The translations under genes were made by a program, and so were the position numbers. Positions 33,599-48,600 of a stretch of 64,000 nucleotides of DNA are shown in pieces. The number at the start of each line of letters is the position of its first letter. Position 1 is the stretch's first letter. The stretch comes from Otis tarda (lineage: Eukaryota > Chordata > Aves > Otidiformes > Otididae): contig CM048554.1 in assembly GCA_026413225.1 (NCBI GenBank), positions 49,291,463 to 49,355,462 of the forward strand, read 5' to 3'. The notes below the pieces were generated by a model, which was not told where the DNA came from, searched no databases, and worked only from the letters and a program-made list of their open reading frames with translations.

Positions 33599-36500
33599 TA
33601 AAAGGTACTACCTGCACTTGTTGCTCCCTCTGCTCCCAGAAGTCTGAGGAATCTGGGGAGCTAGTCAAGCACAAAGTAAGAAATCTCAGAGCATGCTGCT
33701 GATGCTCCATCCCTGCAGAACTCATTACATGCCAGTTGCTGTGGTTAGGGTGGATTGGGAGGGGGATCTATTAGAGAGAAAAAGTCTAGAGTAGAGTTAA
33801 GAAGCATTTTTTTTTTCTTCTAACTGCTCTCCTTTTATCTGCTCCTTCTCATGTTTCTGGGCTTTTTCCTTCTTCCTTCTCCTTCATCCTATGGAAGTGG
33901 CACTGAATGCTGATGAGATAATAAATGGTCCAACCCCAGGCAATCATTTTTGGGTAATTAGTTCAGCTACTGAACTTCTAAGAGGAATTTTTTTTTCACC
34001 TGCCCAGCCAGAAAACTCGGGTGGTTAGTCACCCATCACTGCTGAGCAGTCTTCGGGGAAGGGGCAGGCAGAAGTACAAGTATTTGAGTTGTTGGATACA
34101 ATATACAATCTCTAATTAAGCCTAGCCCCATTCTAGATTTTTAGTATTTTATTTATTTTTATGAAATTCCTTACTTGTGCAAAAAGTCAAATGTCACATC
34201 CCAGTAGGACCAAATCTGGGATTTGTTGTAAGCTTCTGTGCACAATCACACCCAAGATCGCAGATTAGTTCAAAACAATTGGAATAGCACTACTTTAGGG
34301 AACCTGGGCAGGGGGTTGGGGGGAGGATGCCTTTTCTCTGTTTCACAATAAACATTTCAAAATTTCCCTTGGAAGGGAAGTTTGGAAAGGGAAATCATGG
34401 CATTTGTTTTAACAAACCTGACAGCAGAGCTTCCAGCTTTCCCCTTTCCCAGGATGCTCAGAGTCCTCACTCTCCGTCAAAACCCAGGGTGCCAGGACAC
34501 GCAGGGCTCCCAGCTGCACAGCCAGGAGCTGGGTTTGTGTGAGTACTGCGCTTTCGCAGCTCCCAGCCCTGATGAGGAGCCCGTAAGCCCCAGGGTTGTT
34601 GATTCTGAAGCAGGCTACCTTAGAGCTGCAGGCCCTGAGGGCTCCAACTCCAAAGCGGTCCAAGTGGTGAAGCCCTGGATCTGCAGACCCTGAAAGTCCA
34701 CCAGGTGAAGCAAGCAAAAGCCTTCCTGGCAGGTGGGAAGGCTTCCAGGGGAACCTTTGCCTGCATTTCACTGGCAGAGCCCCAAACCTGCCTAGTTCCA
34801 AGAAACACTCTGATTCCAACATTTTGGCATCTTCCGACAAAGATCTCTTCCATCTGAGAATTTCTGCCTGGCTGTGGTGTACCCTCAGAGCTTCAGGGAT
34901 GACCTCTGATAAATTGAGCGGAGATCTGGGCTTTTGGATGTATACTTAGCTTCTTCGTGGCAGAACATGTAATAACCAGGCCTGCGAATAGTGAGAGGAA
35001 ATTCTGCGTAGGTGAATTATGGGGGCTTTGTACTCTCCCTTCTGATGCTGATAAGCATCAAATGCAGAACATAGGATTAAATAAACCAACCATTTGTCTG
35101 CTTTGGTATTGGCAATTCATACTTCATACTGATTAGATTACAAAATAAAGTCAGGCATCCTGGAAATACACAGAATTTACCAGGCACCTCTGTACTTCAC
35201 AAAACAGTGAAGGAAGAACGTAGCCACATTTCTTCCTCCACACAGATCATCTTCAGAAAGTTTTGCTTTAAATCTTAATTTTATAGTCCTACTCTTTTTT
35301 TTTCCCCCTTCTTTCATCTTAAAGTCACCTTGGGTGACAGATGTCACCGGGCCTTTCAAAAGAGCCGCTTGGATAAATCGGTAAATAATATTCATGAAAT
35401 AGTATGTGCTAGCATATCCCACTTTTCTTTTTATCCATTCTAACAATACCAAATTCTTCATCCCTGAGACTCACATAAAGCTCACGACAGAGGGTTCACA
35501 TTCAAACTCCAATCAGCAATTCACCAGCTAACACAGAATGATCTAGCTGATTTCACTAGGGACCTCCATATGGTGATGAAATTTATTCTGAGCCATGTTT
35601 AGGTTTTGTAGTTGTGGGCACCATACACAAACCCTGAGAGAAACTCAGATTTTTAAAGCTGAGCTGGGAGTTTACTAATACAGCTCCTACTGAAATAAAT
35701 GGATCCTGTTTGCCCTCAAAATCTAAGTCATCCTGGAAGTCAGAGTCCTGTATCCTGGTTTATTTCTTAACCAAAATAAGGACAATCTCTTTCAGCCTTT
35801 CGAGTCTACAACAATTTCCCAAGGTGTACTTTTTTAGACAGTACTTTGCTGTTATATCCTGGAGGTGGACATGTCTTCTCCAGTTGTTATATTTTTAACC
35901 TACAAATTGTTCAGTTGGATTAAATTTTCAAAAAGCTGTAATAGGGAATTCATATTCCCCAACTCTTTGAAGCATGCAACAAATATACATTTTTATAGTA
36001 TGGTATAGGTATGAAGTTCGTGTGGCTTGGCTTCAAAAGAAAATAACGCTCCAGATATATTCTATTTTTTCTCTCCACAGTTTGAAAAATGCATTGATTT
36101 TTTTTCTTTCATTTTTGCCTGTTTAAGTACAGGACTGGAGTTGGTTTTTTTTCTGTATTTTTCCCCTCAGACAGCATATTTTCCTGATGGAACTCCCCTC
36201 CCCCCAATACACAATGTGCTTTTCTGATTTACCAGCTCTAGCATTTTCTCAACAATCATGTGAGCAAGAGCAAGGACTGAATATTTTTAGACACTAGAAC
36301 TAAGCAGATGGCAAAGGATGTAGAAGATCAATAATGCTAGTTTTTGTAAAGTTTACAGCTCTGCTTATTTCAGTGTATTTCAAAATGCAACTAGAAGAAT
36401 ATAAAACGTCATGGAGTGAAGCAGGAGAAAACTGCACTGGCCCGGGTGCCTTGTATGAGAACATTTTTCAAGCCATTCTTTGAAAGCAAGCCATGCACTT

Positions 36501-36959
36501 ACTCCAGCTTTAATTGTGAACTCTCCCTTTGTTAATTTAATTGTACTCATGTTGCTGTTTGGTAAAAGGTCTTGGACAGATGTGTGCTCATCTGACATTC
36601 TTCCAAGCATGTCTGTGTAGTCAAACTTGAAAGGTTTTTGGGAGCTGAAAGTCATCCCATCAGGAACCAGAAACAACACCATCTGCTTTAGGTGACTAAG
36701 CACACGTCAAGAATAGCCATCTCCCTCCTCCTGGGCTCAAGCCTCCATGCTCCCTTGGGCTTTTCCTGTGGAGCAGCTGCCCTTCAGAGGTGCAGAGGAA
36801 GGGGAAACCATAAAAAAAGTTCTGGCCATAACACAGTTTTCCCTACCACTTCAGGAGCCTGAAGGCTTAACTGAAAATAGGGTGGAATCAGGCTGATGCC
36901 AAGAAGCTGGTGGCACAGCGCCAGAAATGGGTTCTCCTGGCCTAAATTAGGGGCACTTA

Positions 36960-37140
36960 ACAGGAGAAACCAGTCTCCTGTCTTGTGACCTTGAGTAAGT
37001 CCCTCCATCCTTCTGTGCCTTCACTTCTCAGCTGCAGAACGGGGCAGCACAACCTCATTTCTGTACCTCCTTTCCCTTAAAAAACGGCAAGGCTCACAGG
37101 GTGGGCACTGGGTCTATGACCCTGTAACATGTGGGAAGGT
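36960..37140 (-). mobile_element. MIR-type SINE relic (reverse orientation)
   Basis: The order cttgtgaccttgagtaagtc, ccttctgtgccttcacttct and cagctgcagaacggggcag matches the reverse complement of MIR (gtgaccttgggcaagtcac, tctgtgcctcagtttcc, then catctgtaaaatgggg). It is diverged but collinear over at least 90 bp. Non-coding. Confidence 0.58.
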
Positions 37141-39269
37141 GTGTTGTTGTTAGCCTGCAGGTATTAAGTAGAACTAGGAAAGCCAGTCACCAGACCAGCA
37201 GTTGACGGAGGTTGGAGGAGACAAACAAAATTTCCCCAAAGTCATTAAGACAGAGTTCACATTAGCAAGTGCGTTCCTGGACACTACCTGGCAGAGCTGT
37301 GGGGTTACAGAGTGAGCATATCTCATTGTTCAGCAGTATCTGCTGCAAGCATGGTGTGAGCAGCTAAATGCCAGAGACAAAAAGGGTCGTAGGCAAGTGG
37401 ATCCTGCTGTAGCTTTTCATCTAGGACTGCTGACCTTTCCAGCCCCACAGCTTCTGTTTGTTAATGGGAATGCCCGCACCATGCTGACGAGGAGGAACCG
37501 ACCGGGAGCCCTTCATGCGTTTCCCTGATCTTGGAATGGAGCAGTCTCTAAAACTGGGCAATGAGGATGGGGCCAAAGAAGACTAAAACACATTTTGATG
37601 CTTTGTTTTCAACAGCCATAAGGCAGCTGTGGTTTACATGGTATTTTTAGGGCTTGCAACATCCTCAAGCTCTTTGTGCTTGGTATTGGCAAGAAAAGCA
37701 TCACACAGCTGCCATCTTGTATTCAGCAAGGGCCAGAGGACTGGAGGGGCTGGGACCAGCAAGGCTCCTCGCCTGCACAGGAGGTCAGGAGGAGAAAAGT
37801 GGGGCAGCGTGGCAATGCTCTTCTCACTTTAAAGAATTGCTGTGGGGTTTCCAGCTTCCAGTCAGATCCTCACCACCCAAAACGGAGCCCCGCTAAGTGT
37901 CTCGGTGCCATCTCTAGCAGCTGTCCCTTCTAACCAAGCAGTGTCAGCCTTGGAGCTGGGCCAGCATCTACGTGTGGAAGCTGTTCCCTCCTCCAACCTT
38001 CTGGACCTTAGGCAAAAGAGCTACTAAATGAGCCGTACTGACACCAATACTGCAATCAATTTGTTAATAAGGATCAGAGACAGACTCTGCTGCTGGGAGG
38101 AGGAGGAGAGGGGAAAGGAGATCATTATTTCTAATTTAAATAAATCAATATGTTAATAGGGGAAAGGATGCACCCCGCACAAGGATGGTGGAAGGGGGAA
38201 GGCAAATGAGTACAGCTTTGTTTTTTTTTTGGGGGGGGGGGGGCATTGCACCATGTAATTTTTCATTAGCCTGGGTTTCAAAAAAATAAAATTATTTAAT
38301 ATAAAAAGAGTGGGAGTAGGTAACTTTAAAAGTCCAGTAGTAGAAAATAACTAATTATACCCGTCTGGGGCTCAGAAGCATGCCTGGCTCTTTTCTTTCT
38401 TTAAAACAAATTAAAGAAAAAGGAAAGCTTGATTCCCAGGAGGGCTTATCTAAGGCCTCTCATCTCTAATACACATCTAAAGGGACAGGGAAAATATCTT
38501 TTATCACTTAAATCTCCCTGAAATTTAAGACCAGCTGGGAATTTTTTTATGTGGATATGATTCATTAAATTCATATCATTCCAAAGAAACCTTTTTTTTT
38601 GGTTTATCTTTGCCACTGCAGTCATCTCTCTAGAAAAGCACAGTTTCCTGAATGTTGTCAACCTGGACAGCTCAATTTTTGGCTGAAGGTTAGATTTCAT
38701 TCGGAAACTATGGAACCGGCCCCACATTTTTCTGTTCAGGGAACTGGTATGTGCAAATCATTCTCAAAGTCAACTTTTTCCCCTCTGCTGAGACAATAGG
38801 AAAATCCTGCACCACCGTACCACTTCCAGCCATTAGGCTTCTCAGTCCTGAGAGGTGGAGTGGTTTTATTCTCACAATACGTTTCGGTATTTATGCATTG
38901 TACTTGGGGGTTTAGCGTTTTTGATCAAATATAGGTACAAGAGCTCTGAAGGCTCGGTTCTGAGAGCTGGCTCGGAGAGCAGCCGCATTCAGCTTCCGCT
39001 GGGATTAAATGCAGTAAGTTTGCATTTCAGCAATCTTTAGAGCCGCTCTACAGTGGAGCGATGTACGAGCTGACAAATAGAGGGTTGTGGCAGAGTTACT
39101 ATCCTGGTCTAACTTGCAGACACTGAAACCCTCCAAGCAACACTCCACAGAGTTTTATGAGGGAGGAAAATGTATGTTTTACATAATGAGCTTCTTCACA
39201 TTTAGTGCCACAAAAGTTACTAGGGAGACAGTCAGTCTTAAGCGCAAAGAAAAACAAAGGGAAGTTCTT
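37141..39269. other. Intergenic, no gene seen
   Basis: Unique sequence including a T10-G13 homopolymer junction at 38221-38243. Short open frames near 37.6-38.0 kb in three phases are uninformative. Confidence 0.55.
38221..38243 (+). repeat. T10 G13 homopolymer junction
   Basis: Ten T are followed directly by thirteen G. Long G runs are unusual and are prone to sequencing error and polymorphism. Confidence 0.85.
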
Positions 39270-39622
39270 GTGGCAAGATTGCTCCTTGCTGGCTCCGTCT
39301 CACGGTTGATGCAGAGGGTGGGGAGGCACTTCCAAGGACGATAGTTTGAAAAGCGGAGCTGAGCCAGGGCACCCGGGCGGCAGGGAGCCAGAGGCTTTGG
39401 GAAGAGGTCAGGCAGAGGGCAGGGTGGATCGAGTTCAGGGGCGGCTGTGGAAGAAAGGCCGCACAGCCCTGACAGATGCTAGTCGCGTTGTTCGGCGCGA
39501 TGTCGGAGGGCACGTGAGTGCCATGGTGATGGGTGCGCTCTGACATCCTGAATAAAGGAACCCCGAGATGGGGGGGCTCCGCAGAGGGGGAAAGGCGCCG
39601 TATCCCAGCCTACGTGAGTACT
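39270..39622 (+). promoter_or_regulatory. GC/CpG-rich patch with E-box and splice-donor-like site
   Basis: This is a GC-rich patch with several CpGs (for example gttcggcgcgatgtcgg near 39489) and a perfect CACGTG E-box at 39511-39516. The sequence cctac then GTGAGTA at 39614-39620 reads as a good 5' splice site on +. A promoter plus first exon of a non-coding RNA would fit. An enhancer, or ordinary GC-rich sequence, is equally possible. Confidence 0.3.
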
Positions 39623-42600
39623 TCAAATCAGACTGCACCTAGCACTTGAGAAATTAAAAATAACTGCAAGCGATTACATAGAAGTAAGCAGCCTGGAACT
39701 CCCTGAATTTCTCCCAGGGTAGAAAAGCAAACAGTTTTCACCCGGGGATTTTTCTTTTCTCTCATCCATTAAGCAGACACAGCGCTGCCTTTTGAACAGC
39801 TCCGTAGGACATGGCTGAGAGAGAGAAACTTCCCCAGACTCGCTGTTTTGAATGTTTCTTTCCCCACGCGGATACCTGGGCACGTCCAGCTTTCGTGTTT
39901 CCCTGGGTGAAAGTATCATTTTTCCTGTTTCCTGTTTTGCCCCGGAGGAGCTCACAACTTCCCTTCATTTTAGTTCTATGTATTACTTGAAGATTTACAG
40001 TTATATTTCTAAGGTTCAGAAAATCCAACTCATGCAAATACTCTCTGTTAGTAAAGGTTATTTTATCTGGTTTAGATAAAGATGCAGCCCTTAGATTGAA
40101 ATTAGGGCTTTTACCATATTTACAAAATCCTGATAGACCTCTGCTACCTTGAACGCAGTGAATGTGATTAAAAATATCAGCTCCTCTCGCCAGATTCCTG
40201 TGGGAGTATCAGATCTAAACTAGATTATTAAACTAAACACTTGCTTTTCAATTCAACCCAAGTTAGTAGTTGGGATCCTCTGGTTACAATTTGAAGCTAT
40301 CATCAGTATTTCGGGGCCAGATTCGTACAGGAATTACCAGCGAGAGCTCATGCCACAGATTTATTTTGGCTGTGCAGCTCCTAAACGCAACGCAGCTCTC
40401 TGCCGATCTCCAAATACAGCCAGTAATATAAGCTAGGAACCTTCACTAAATATTTATAAATTATTAGCTTTTTAAAAGCCTAACAAAACAAGAAAAATTC
40501 TCCTAGTAGAATAGTTCTCAAATTAAAAAATCGCTTTACTTATTCAACAATGGCTTTTGCTTTAGGACCTCATGCTGTCATCACAAGAACAGCTTTACCA
40601 ATGGGCGGCATTTTGCTGCTGCCTTCAGACCAGCAATTAGAAAAACTAACAGATAATCCAGACAATAGCCAATTTATCTGCAGGAAGGGAATTTGCATTT
40701 GCTTTTATATACTTTATGTTAAAGATATACAGTATCATACCATAGTTATCACTATATAAACAAATTGTAATTCTAAGGTCTTCAGAGCAGTGACCTTCCA
40801 TTTTTATAGTGCACCTGCATGAAAGCTTTTAATCTGTTTAAAATGTTTTGAGTCTCTTGTTCATAGCTTTTGACTACTCCTATGATATCATTATCAAATG
40901 GTTACATATATATAATATACAATGTATAATTAATATATACTACTAATATATATACACAATTTATTTACTAAATATGAATTTAAATATTATTTAACATTAC
41001 GCTTTATACGTTATGCTACATATCGTAAATGATGTCATACATTGTCTATCTCATAATGTTTTTTTTTTTAAATATACATATATATAAAGCCAGTATTTCA
41101 CATGTCTCCACACATGATCAGACATGTACATATATGTGCCTGTGTGTATTGTGCATACACATGTTAGCAGCCTGCAATTAATGCATAATAATATTTGAGA
41201 CTGCTGGTTTTTAAGTATATGGTTTAAAGGAATTTCCTTGAGACATATTTCATACTTAAATAAAATAGATTAGGAATGTCTACATTGGTATCAGGTGCTT
41301 TCTGTTAAGAAAAGTACTATGAAAAAAAGTATTAGTAGCTGAACCTAATTATTAGTGATGAAAGTAATTTCATTTCAAACATCCTATTAACTAAAATCCA
41401 TACATAGAAATTATTGGCTGCTTGCATCAATCCCCATTATAAAAAATGGTGAAATCCCTTTGCAAAAAAAAGGGAAGACTACAGCTTAAACCTTAAGTAC
41501 TTCGATAAAAATATAAGATCAGTTTCATCCCAAAGTACAAATCCCAATCTCCATCTAAAACTGCCTGACCCTAAAATATATTCAGAGCTTGTTCTAATCA
41601 CAGGAGATGTATTCTGAATAGGACAGCCCTCTATCATCTGCTAAGTCTCTTTAAGTCATCGTTTTCACTGTATCTGAAAAATTAATTCCTTTTCAGAAAT
41701 ATTCTCATCTTCTACTAAAAGAAAAAAAAAAAGCTTTTTTGATGTAGAGTGACAGGATTATGAAGTGACCCTTCAGGTCAGAAGGAGACTTTTCCTTTTC
41801 TCATCAAGGAAATCAATTTCTAAGTCCAAGTCTCTTAAAATAATATATTCTTGTGGCACGCATACAGCTTTTTTTGATCTGCTATGAAAAGAATAAGAGG
41901 TAAAGAGGATCAGGGGTGGCGATGGAATATTATAATCTGCCACACTCACACATCAGCCTTTCACTAAGTAATTCCAGATAAATTGAGGATTTACATATTT
42001 AAGATTAAACGGGGAAAGAGTAGCGATGCATAAATAGAAGAATACAAAGATACAATTTAGGGAAGTTAACTCTTCAAAACTTAATATTACTTGATGTTTG
42101 ATACCCTTCCCCTGTTCCACCCCATCTTTTTTAAAGCACATAATGTTTATTAGGAAATAACCAGGATAATCTCTTTTAGATCAACTGAGCACAAACACAG
42201 ATGCCTTAGGGTTCCTCTCCTCCACCCCTCCCACCTTCACTACTGAAAAAATACCAATTACCATGACAAGAAACAGTTAAATGCCTCCAAAGACACATAC
42301 ACACAGCAGATGGAAAACAGGAGGAAACCAGCTGGAAGTGTGTTTCCCTTAGAACTGTTTTTAACAGCCTGTGCACAAATAATGTCTCACTAATACGCAG
42401 ATAAAAATAAAACATAAATATTTAAAAGGTGACTGGTCAAAGCAACAAGATGGCATTCGATATGGGAACTTTCCTTTTTCTATTCCCTTCTGTGTCCATA
42501 CTCCAGCACATCGTTCAGAGACATCCTGAACGAGGTCTCTGATTCAGAGAAGGTAACTTTAACGTGAAAGCTCTGGTAACGGCTGTAACCTTTTGGTACT

Positions 42601-45600
42601 GCTATTTGCAAGGCACATGGGCTTGCCTTGTTTTTTATTACTCACCTGTTCAGCCTTTGCTTTTATGTTGAGCTTCCTGTGTGGAGGGCTTCCCCAACGC
42701 TGCCTCCCAGCGCCGCCTGACCCAGCTGAGCTCCAGGAGCAGCTGTTCACACCAGCACAGACAAGGAGGCCAACCCTTTACAAAACTCCTTCTGCTCTTG
42801 GATGCTCAACCAGAAGCATTTTAAGGGAACTCTTTTTCCAGAAAATACTAAGCACTTTCTGATAATCAGGATATTTTCCAGATGTCCAACATAGGACTCT
42901 GCAATCCTCGTAATCCATGTTTACCACCAAACATCTTGGCCTGACGCCCCCAAACTCCATACAGCATCCACACTCCCTTATACCCTGTGGCTTGCTACTA
43001 GGGAGAGCCAAATCAGTGGAGATGAGGAGAGATGGAAATGCTTATGCCCCTTTCTAGCTGAAGCAATGCAAGAGAGGGCAGGAGAAAGCAGAGACGTTAC
43101 TTTTAAGAAATAAGAGGGACTTCCAGCATTGTAACTGGGGCAAAGGAAGCTGCAGGGGACAGTAGAGATGGGAAGCCTGGAGTTTTTTCCCTAGGATTCT
43201 CCACACCAGAAGCATTTGTGATGTATCCTCCTTGTCCTGTCTTTGATCTTAACAACTGTATTATCAGCTAGAACAATTTTAAGCAGTGTAGATGGGCTAG
43301 CCATCACTTATTTAGATCCTTTCCTTTACAGTCCCTTCTCCACCGAGTCTCATTAGGCAGCCCTCTCGCACTCACCAGGAATTCGGCAAAGTGGATCCTT
43401 AGCTGGTGTTAATTGGTCTAAGTCTATTTACTTCAGAGAAGCCACTGTAACTTACAGTGCTCAGAAATCTGACCCAGTTTCACTTCTCCACATAATGTAT
43501 CCTCTTGATGGAGGAACAGATCTGCTCTGGGTCTGAAGCTTTAAGTCATTGTACACATCTGAGAATCCAAGAAATCTGGATTTTTTTTAGCAAATAAATC
43601 CTGAACATGATGACTTACTCCAATGAAAGAAGTTGGAACCTCCAGAACATAATGCAGAAAAGTAACTGTAAATCATGCTGGTCCACCCAAAGCCAGAAAG
43701 AACTAGAAAATCCTCTCATGAGACATCTAGATGACAGGGGAAGGCAGGTGAACACATAAGCACTTGGAGGAATCTTGAGCTGAATAACATGAGGCCATCA
43801 AACATACTCTCTAGACAACTGGTTAAACAAGTAATCCAGAGTGATTTGGCCCAAATAAGGCTTTACTGATTTGGACCAGTAGAAGATGGTTGCATGTAGT
43901 CTGATGATTCAAGGTAAAACATAAGGATGTTTTGTTTGTGATTTTTTTTGGTTAATTATTTTTTTACAGCTTTTTTTTTTTTCACATGCCTTCAGAACCA
44001 AGAGATGTGAGTGAGCCCTGGCCAACACCAGTCTCTGTGTGGCTACAGCCCTAGACTGGTTGCAGAGGGCAGCTGTAGCACAGGCAGCAGCAGCAAAGGC
44101 AGTGGGAGGTAAGGAAGGAGGACAAGTAGTTGCTGCTCTGTGAGGTAAAGATGGGGGCAGAATGGTCTTACTCAGGTGGCATCACAAGGGTCAGCAGCTA
44201 AGGATGAGCACCTCTCAGAAGCTTTTCCTGTTAAAATTCTGGCAGCACATCACTTGGCTTTACCAGAATATTAAACATAATTTTAAAGTTGTTGGTTTTT
44301 AGTGATCAATTTCCTTGTTAAAAGTCTACAGAAAAAGAAAGATCTGTTTCCTCTGATGTTTCTTTCCCTCCATGAATGAGCTATACTTTTGTCTGTTTTT
44401 ATTTTTGTACTACTGTATTTATACCTAATACCTTCAAACACATATTATTTTAGAGATCTGATACCATCTAGTGTTATTGCTGGCTTTTCACATCTTACAC
44501 TTATCAAGTAACCACAGTCAGCAACATGTCAGAGTTCATCACTGCATCACGTCAGTAGTAAAATAAAACCTGCTTCCCACCCAATATCTATATTTACACA
44601 CCCCATAGGTGGGTGGTGAAATTTACAGTTCATCTAGGAAATTTGCTCTACTTTAATCTCTGGAAATTAGTTTATCTGTATGTATACATATCATTATCAT
44701 CTAGTGATAATAAATTGCCACTGATTTATTTCAGCCCCTGTAGCAAATAGGCTGGGATTATTAATAACAAACACATGTATTTATAAACAGCCTATATAAA
44801 ATCTTGGGCATGCTGAGGTCAAGAGTACATTTACTTCAAAGCAACCAATGTTTCACTCTGTTTTCAGTGAATTAGATGAGATTTTAATTTGCAAATACTA
44901 GTGACTGGTACAAAGTCTTCCTAAATATTTAGTTGCTAAAAACTGGTGCAGTCCAGGAGGGAGATGCTTATATGATTTCATACTAAAAGAGCACAAGATC
45001 AACAAGAAGAGCCAGTCTCTGCTGGACAACATAATGTGTTCATCTGTTTGGGTACAATGAGCTTTAAAACACAAAGTGTTGCTGAACTGAAAATATGCAG
45101 AAATACAGTATATTCATAAAGGTGAAAAAGAAAGAAAGGAACAGTGTGGTTAGTATTATAAAAGATGGTGGATTAGTATCCATGGTGACTCCTTTCTTTT
45201 CTTTATTCACCCAATATGTACAGAATAACTGGTGATTTCTCTACAACATCCCAACACTGCCTTAATCTGGACAGATAGCAAACACCTCTATAGCTAAAAG
45301 GGTAATTTGGACTCCATGTCCCTTACCTCAAGGCCCGTCTTCTTGTGTAACTGGGATAGATGTCAGTTAGGATAGTAATTTCTGTGGCAGGGCCACTTGC
45401 ATACTTCGGAAGTGGACTGGTGGCGATCAACACTATAAAGTCACTCAGCAACCTAGAACCAGTAATCTACAGGAGGTTCATATATATTGCCACCCCTTGC
45501 AAACAATTTACTACCTCCAAAGGAAATTATTCTTTAATCATTAAGTGCTTCATTGGAACCAGAGGGAGGGGAGTTTATTATTTTATATCTTTGTGGAACA

Positions 45601-48600
45601 TAAAATTAGGATATTTTTCAGCATTGTGTTTCACTTGCTTAATTATAACTGCTGGCAGTGGGTACTAAATGTTTTTACACACTAAAGGTGTAGTTTTCTG
45701 TGATGTTTACACATGCTAAATGCCTGGGGCTAGGAAACAGATACTTGTCTTTCAGGACTGCTCTTACAGGCAGCCTTTTTTATCATACAGTCCATGTGAA
45801 TGAGAATAGCTTAGAGGGAAATGCCCTTTTGAGCCTCTAGTAAGAAGGTAAAGAACAAGGAAAAGACAGAGAAAGCTTTATGGAGACAGGACCACCTCCA
45901 AAAAATGAGGTGTTGGCATATGAACATTAATGCATTTTTATATTGGAGAAACAATTCAGCAGGTAGGAAGAGCTGCCTCATGCTTCTATTTCTTTCAAAA
46001 TGTATGGTTAATTTATAAAACAACCCCTAAAAGTAAGCACATTTCATATGTGACTGTCCATACTTAGAACAAAACTGCACTGAACACTGAGTTAGGTGAA
46101 GCACGCCAGCTACCCTGCATCTCCCCAAGGCAGACATGGCCATATCCTCCAGATACTGCTGCACAGTCAATCAACAGCTTAACCAAAATGGTAGAATTGT
46201 CAGCGCACGCTACAACCCACTCAGATGTGGCCACACCAGTTGTGAGCGCAGGCATAATGGAGAACTTCAACTAAAGTAACACGCTACTAGCTTCAGAGAG
46301 TTCAGCTCCCAGGAGCTCCAAAGATGCTGGGTCCAGCAGACAGGCTGTCCCAAGGCAAGGTGAAAGATGTTTTTGGATGCACCTGTATCTGTCATAAAGC
46401 CTGCAGCCCACTGTGGACACCCCATCCAGAGGCACACAAATATGCAGTGACACTGCTTACTTCAGGGATCTTTAAGGGTTTACTTGAGCCAATTATACTA
46501 CAGCAACACAGAGGTTACAAAGATAAGAAAATGCTGGTAACAGAGAGGGACAGTCACAGCCTCAGGGCCAACTGCTAATGAGAACTAGCAATGCATGTCC
46601 CTATGCCCATTATCTAGGCACTGAATAACACTAGTACGTATGATATGACCCAAAATGTATTTAGTCTTCCTCTCCTCAGCTTCATTTCCCCTCTAGTTTC
46701 CCCTCTGTTATTCCAGTTACACCTTTTTTGCCCCTATGTCGTGCATATCTCTACAGCTATTCTCATTCTCTTTCTGCCAGTGCATGTGCAACAGCTCTGT
46801 TGGAAAGTTTTCAAACCAGGACAAAGAGGTAGGCTGTGAAAATAACATTTTTTTTTCTATCGTAACATTTTTCAAGGGCTAAGAACTGGCTTGGATTTAA
46901 TCTTTTTAAATTTCTCATGAAAAAAAATGCTGAGAACTTATTCTGAAACATTGTCTTATACAAGAAAAAAAAGAAAAAGCAGCTGTTTCACACTCTTTGA
47001 AGCAAAAGTGACTAAAATAGCTCATATTTTCTGTTCTACCTAAATGTTCCATTTTCATTTATATGACAAGAAGACTTGGAGCAAGCCCTCTCCTTTGACT
47101 TGACATTAGATTTTTTTTTTAAGTGACATTTCTTCTGGCTGAAGTCTTGAGGAATTCCAAACTACAAAGTTCTCTCATGTGAACACAGGACTCTGATGTC
47201 ACCAGCACGTACAGTAACAAACATACGTATAATGGGTTTTTTTTGACAACAGCAGTTCAGCCTACCTCAGCTGATATTCCAAAGTCAACAACGTTATGTA
47301 CATTTTCTTCACTCTTGTAGCACACGTGGGCTTTTCAACCACAACTACTTTCCATGGGTAAATTAATCATATGATACAGCTAGATACTGAAATGCTTTCC
47401 TTGTGAAAGGTTCATTGATGGACTGCTATAATTATTTGCTTTTACACAGTTTCAGAAGGTGTGTAAAAGCCCCTCTCAATCTGACACTGATACAACTTGT
47501 GTGCCTTTTATTTTTAACAAAGAAAGCTCTTAAAGTATCCTTATTTTTAATGCTGTTAATATATTAGCAGATGAAATGTGATTATCCCTTTGAGATCCAT
47601 CATGTCACCTATAGTTATTTGAAATGCTGTTCTCAATTTATTATACACAGAAATAAAGATACAAATCCAGTCCCACAGTCTCATTTTATATGACAGCTCT
47701 CAGTCATGTGGGAGACATGTACCACCAAACTGTATTTATTATAAATCTATATTAAAAGCCTGTCCTATATGAGTATGTGGATTAGAAAACGTGTTTCCTG
47801 AACATGTTTACAAATGCACAGTCCAATCCATATTCCTTGCCCTAATACAGATCCAATAAAAACGTTCACAAAATTCTTAAGGGTTTGCTGCCTTTCAATT
47901 TCTCCCCCTAAGGTGCTTCCTTCCCAGGGGACTGGTTGTTTTAAAAACAAATCTACCTAAGAGTCTTGTTTTTCCTAGAAAATCTCCAGATAAGCACAAG
48001 TTGAAATAGCTTTTTTTTTCCTCTATGAAAGCTGTTTCTTTATATCTTTGACATTGGTTTTGTTCTTTTAAATTAAAGGTGGGACCTGTAAATCTCTGAA
48101 ACTGCAAAGGACTGAATTGCAGCTCTGTCTGCGAAAGGCTATGGTTTAAGGCAAAGCTTATAGCTCCAGAGTTGAGCATGCGAGCTCCCAGCTCACGCCG
48201 CATGTAAAGGGCATTCCAACCCACTGCAATAACGGCTCGTGTTTCTGTGCATAGGTGTGGCCACTCTAACTCTGGAACAGGCCGGTAATGTTAAGTCATA
48301 CATTGTGTGGACAGGGTCAAAGATGGAAAAGGGAAAATGTGCCATTTTCCATCACTTCTCACCACTTCCAAATTTAGAAGTGAGGTAAGGTCTATGGAAA
48401 AATGGCGTTCCCTCCCATAATACACCTTGACTCTCTTCTATCATTAGACCATCATGGCTATAGTAATATGACCATTACAGGCTTAGAAGCTACAAGAGTT
48501 TAATTACCCAGATGCTCAGTGAGGGAATCTTCTGGGTTGTTGCAGTGCGTTCAGAAAGACCTGCTTTAAATTAACTTGAGCGGTACTCAGCACTCCCTGT

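Larger units (their letters stand above)
30961..36959. other. Intergenic, no gene seen
   Basis: Mixed AT-rich unique sequence with homopolymer runs (A23 at 31415-31437, T21 at 32734-32754) and a TG/TA repeat at 33548-33598. Open frames up to 143 codons (34409-34840, -) lie in a GC-richer patch and have no recognisable domain. Confidence 0.55.
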
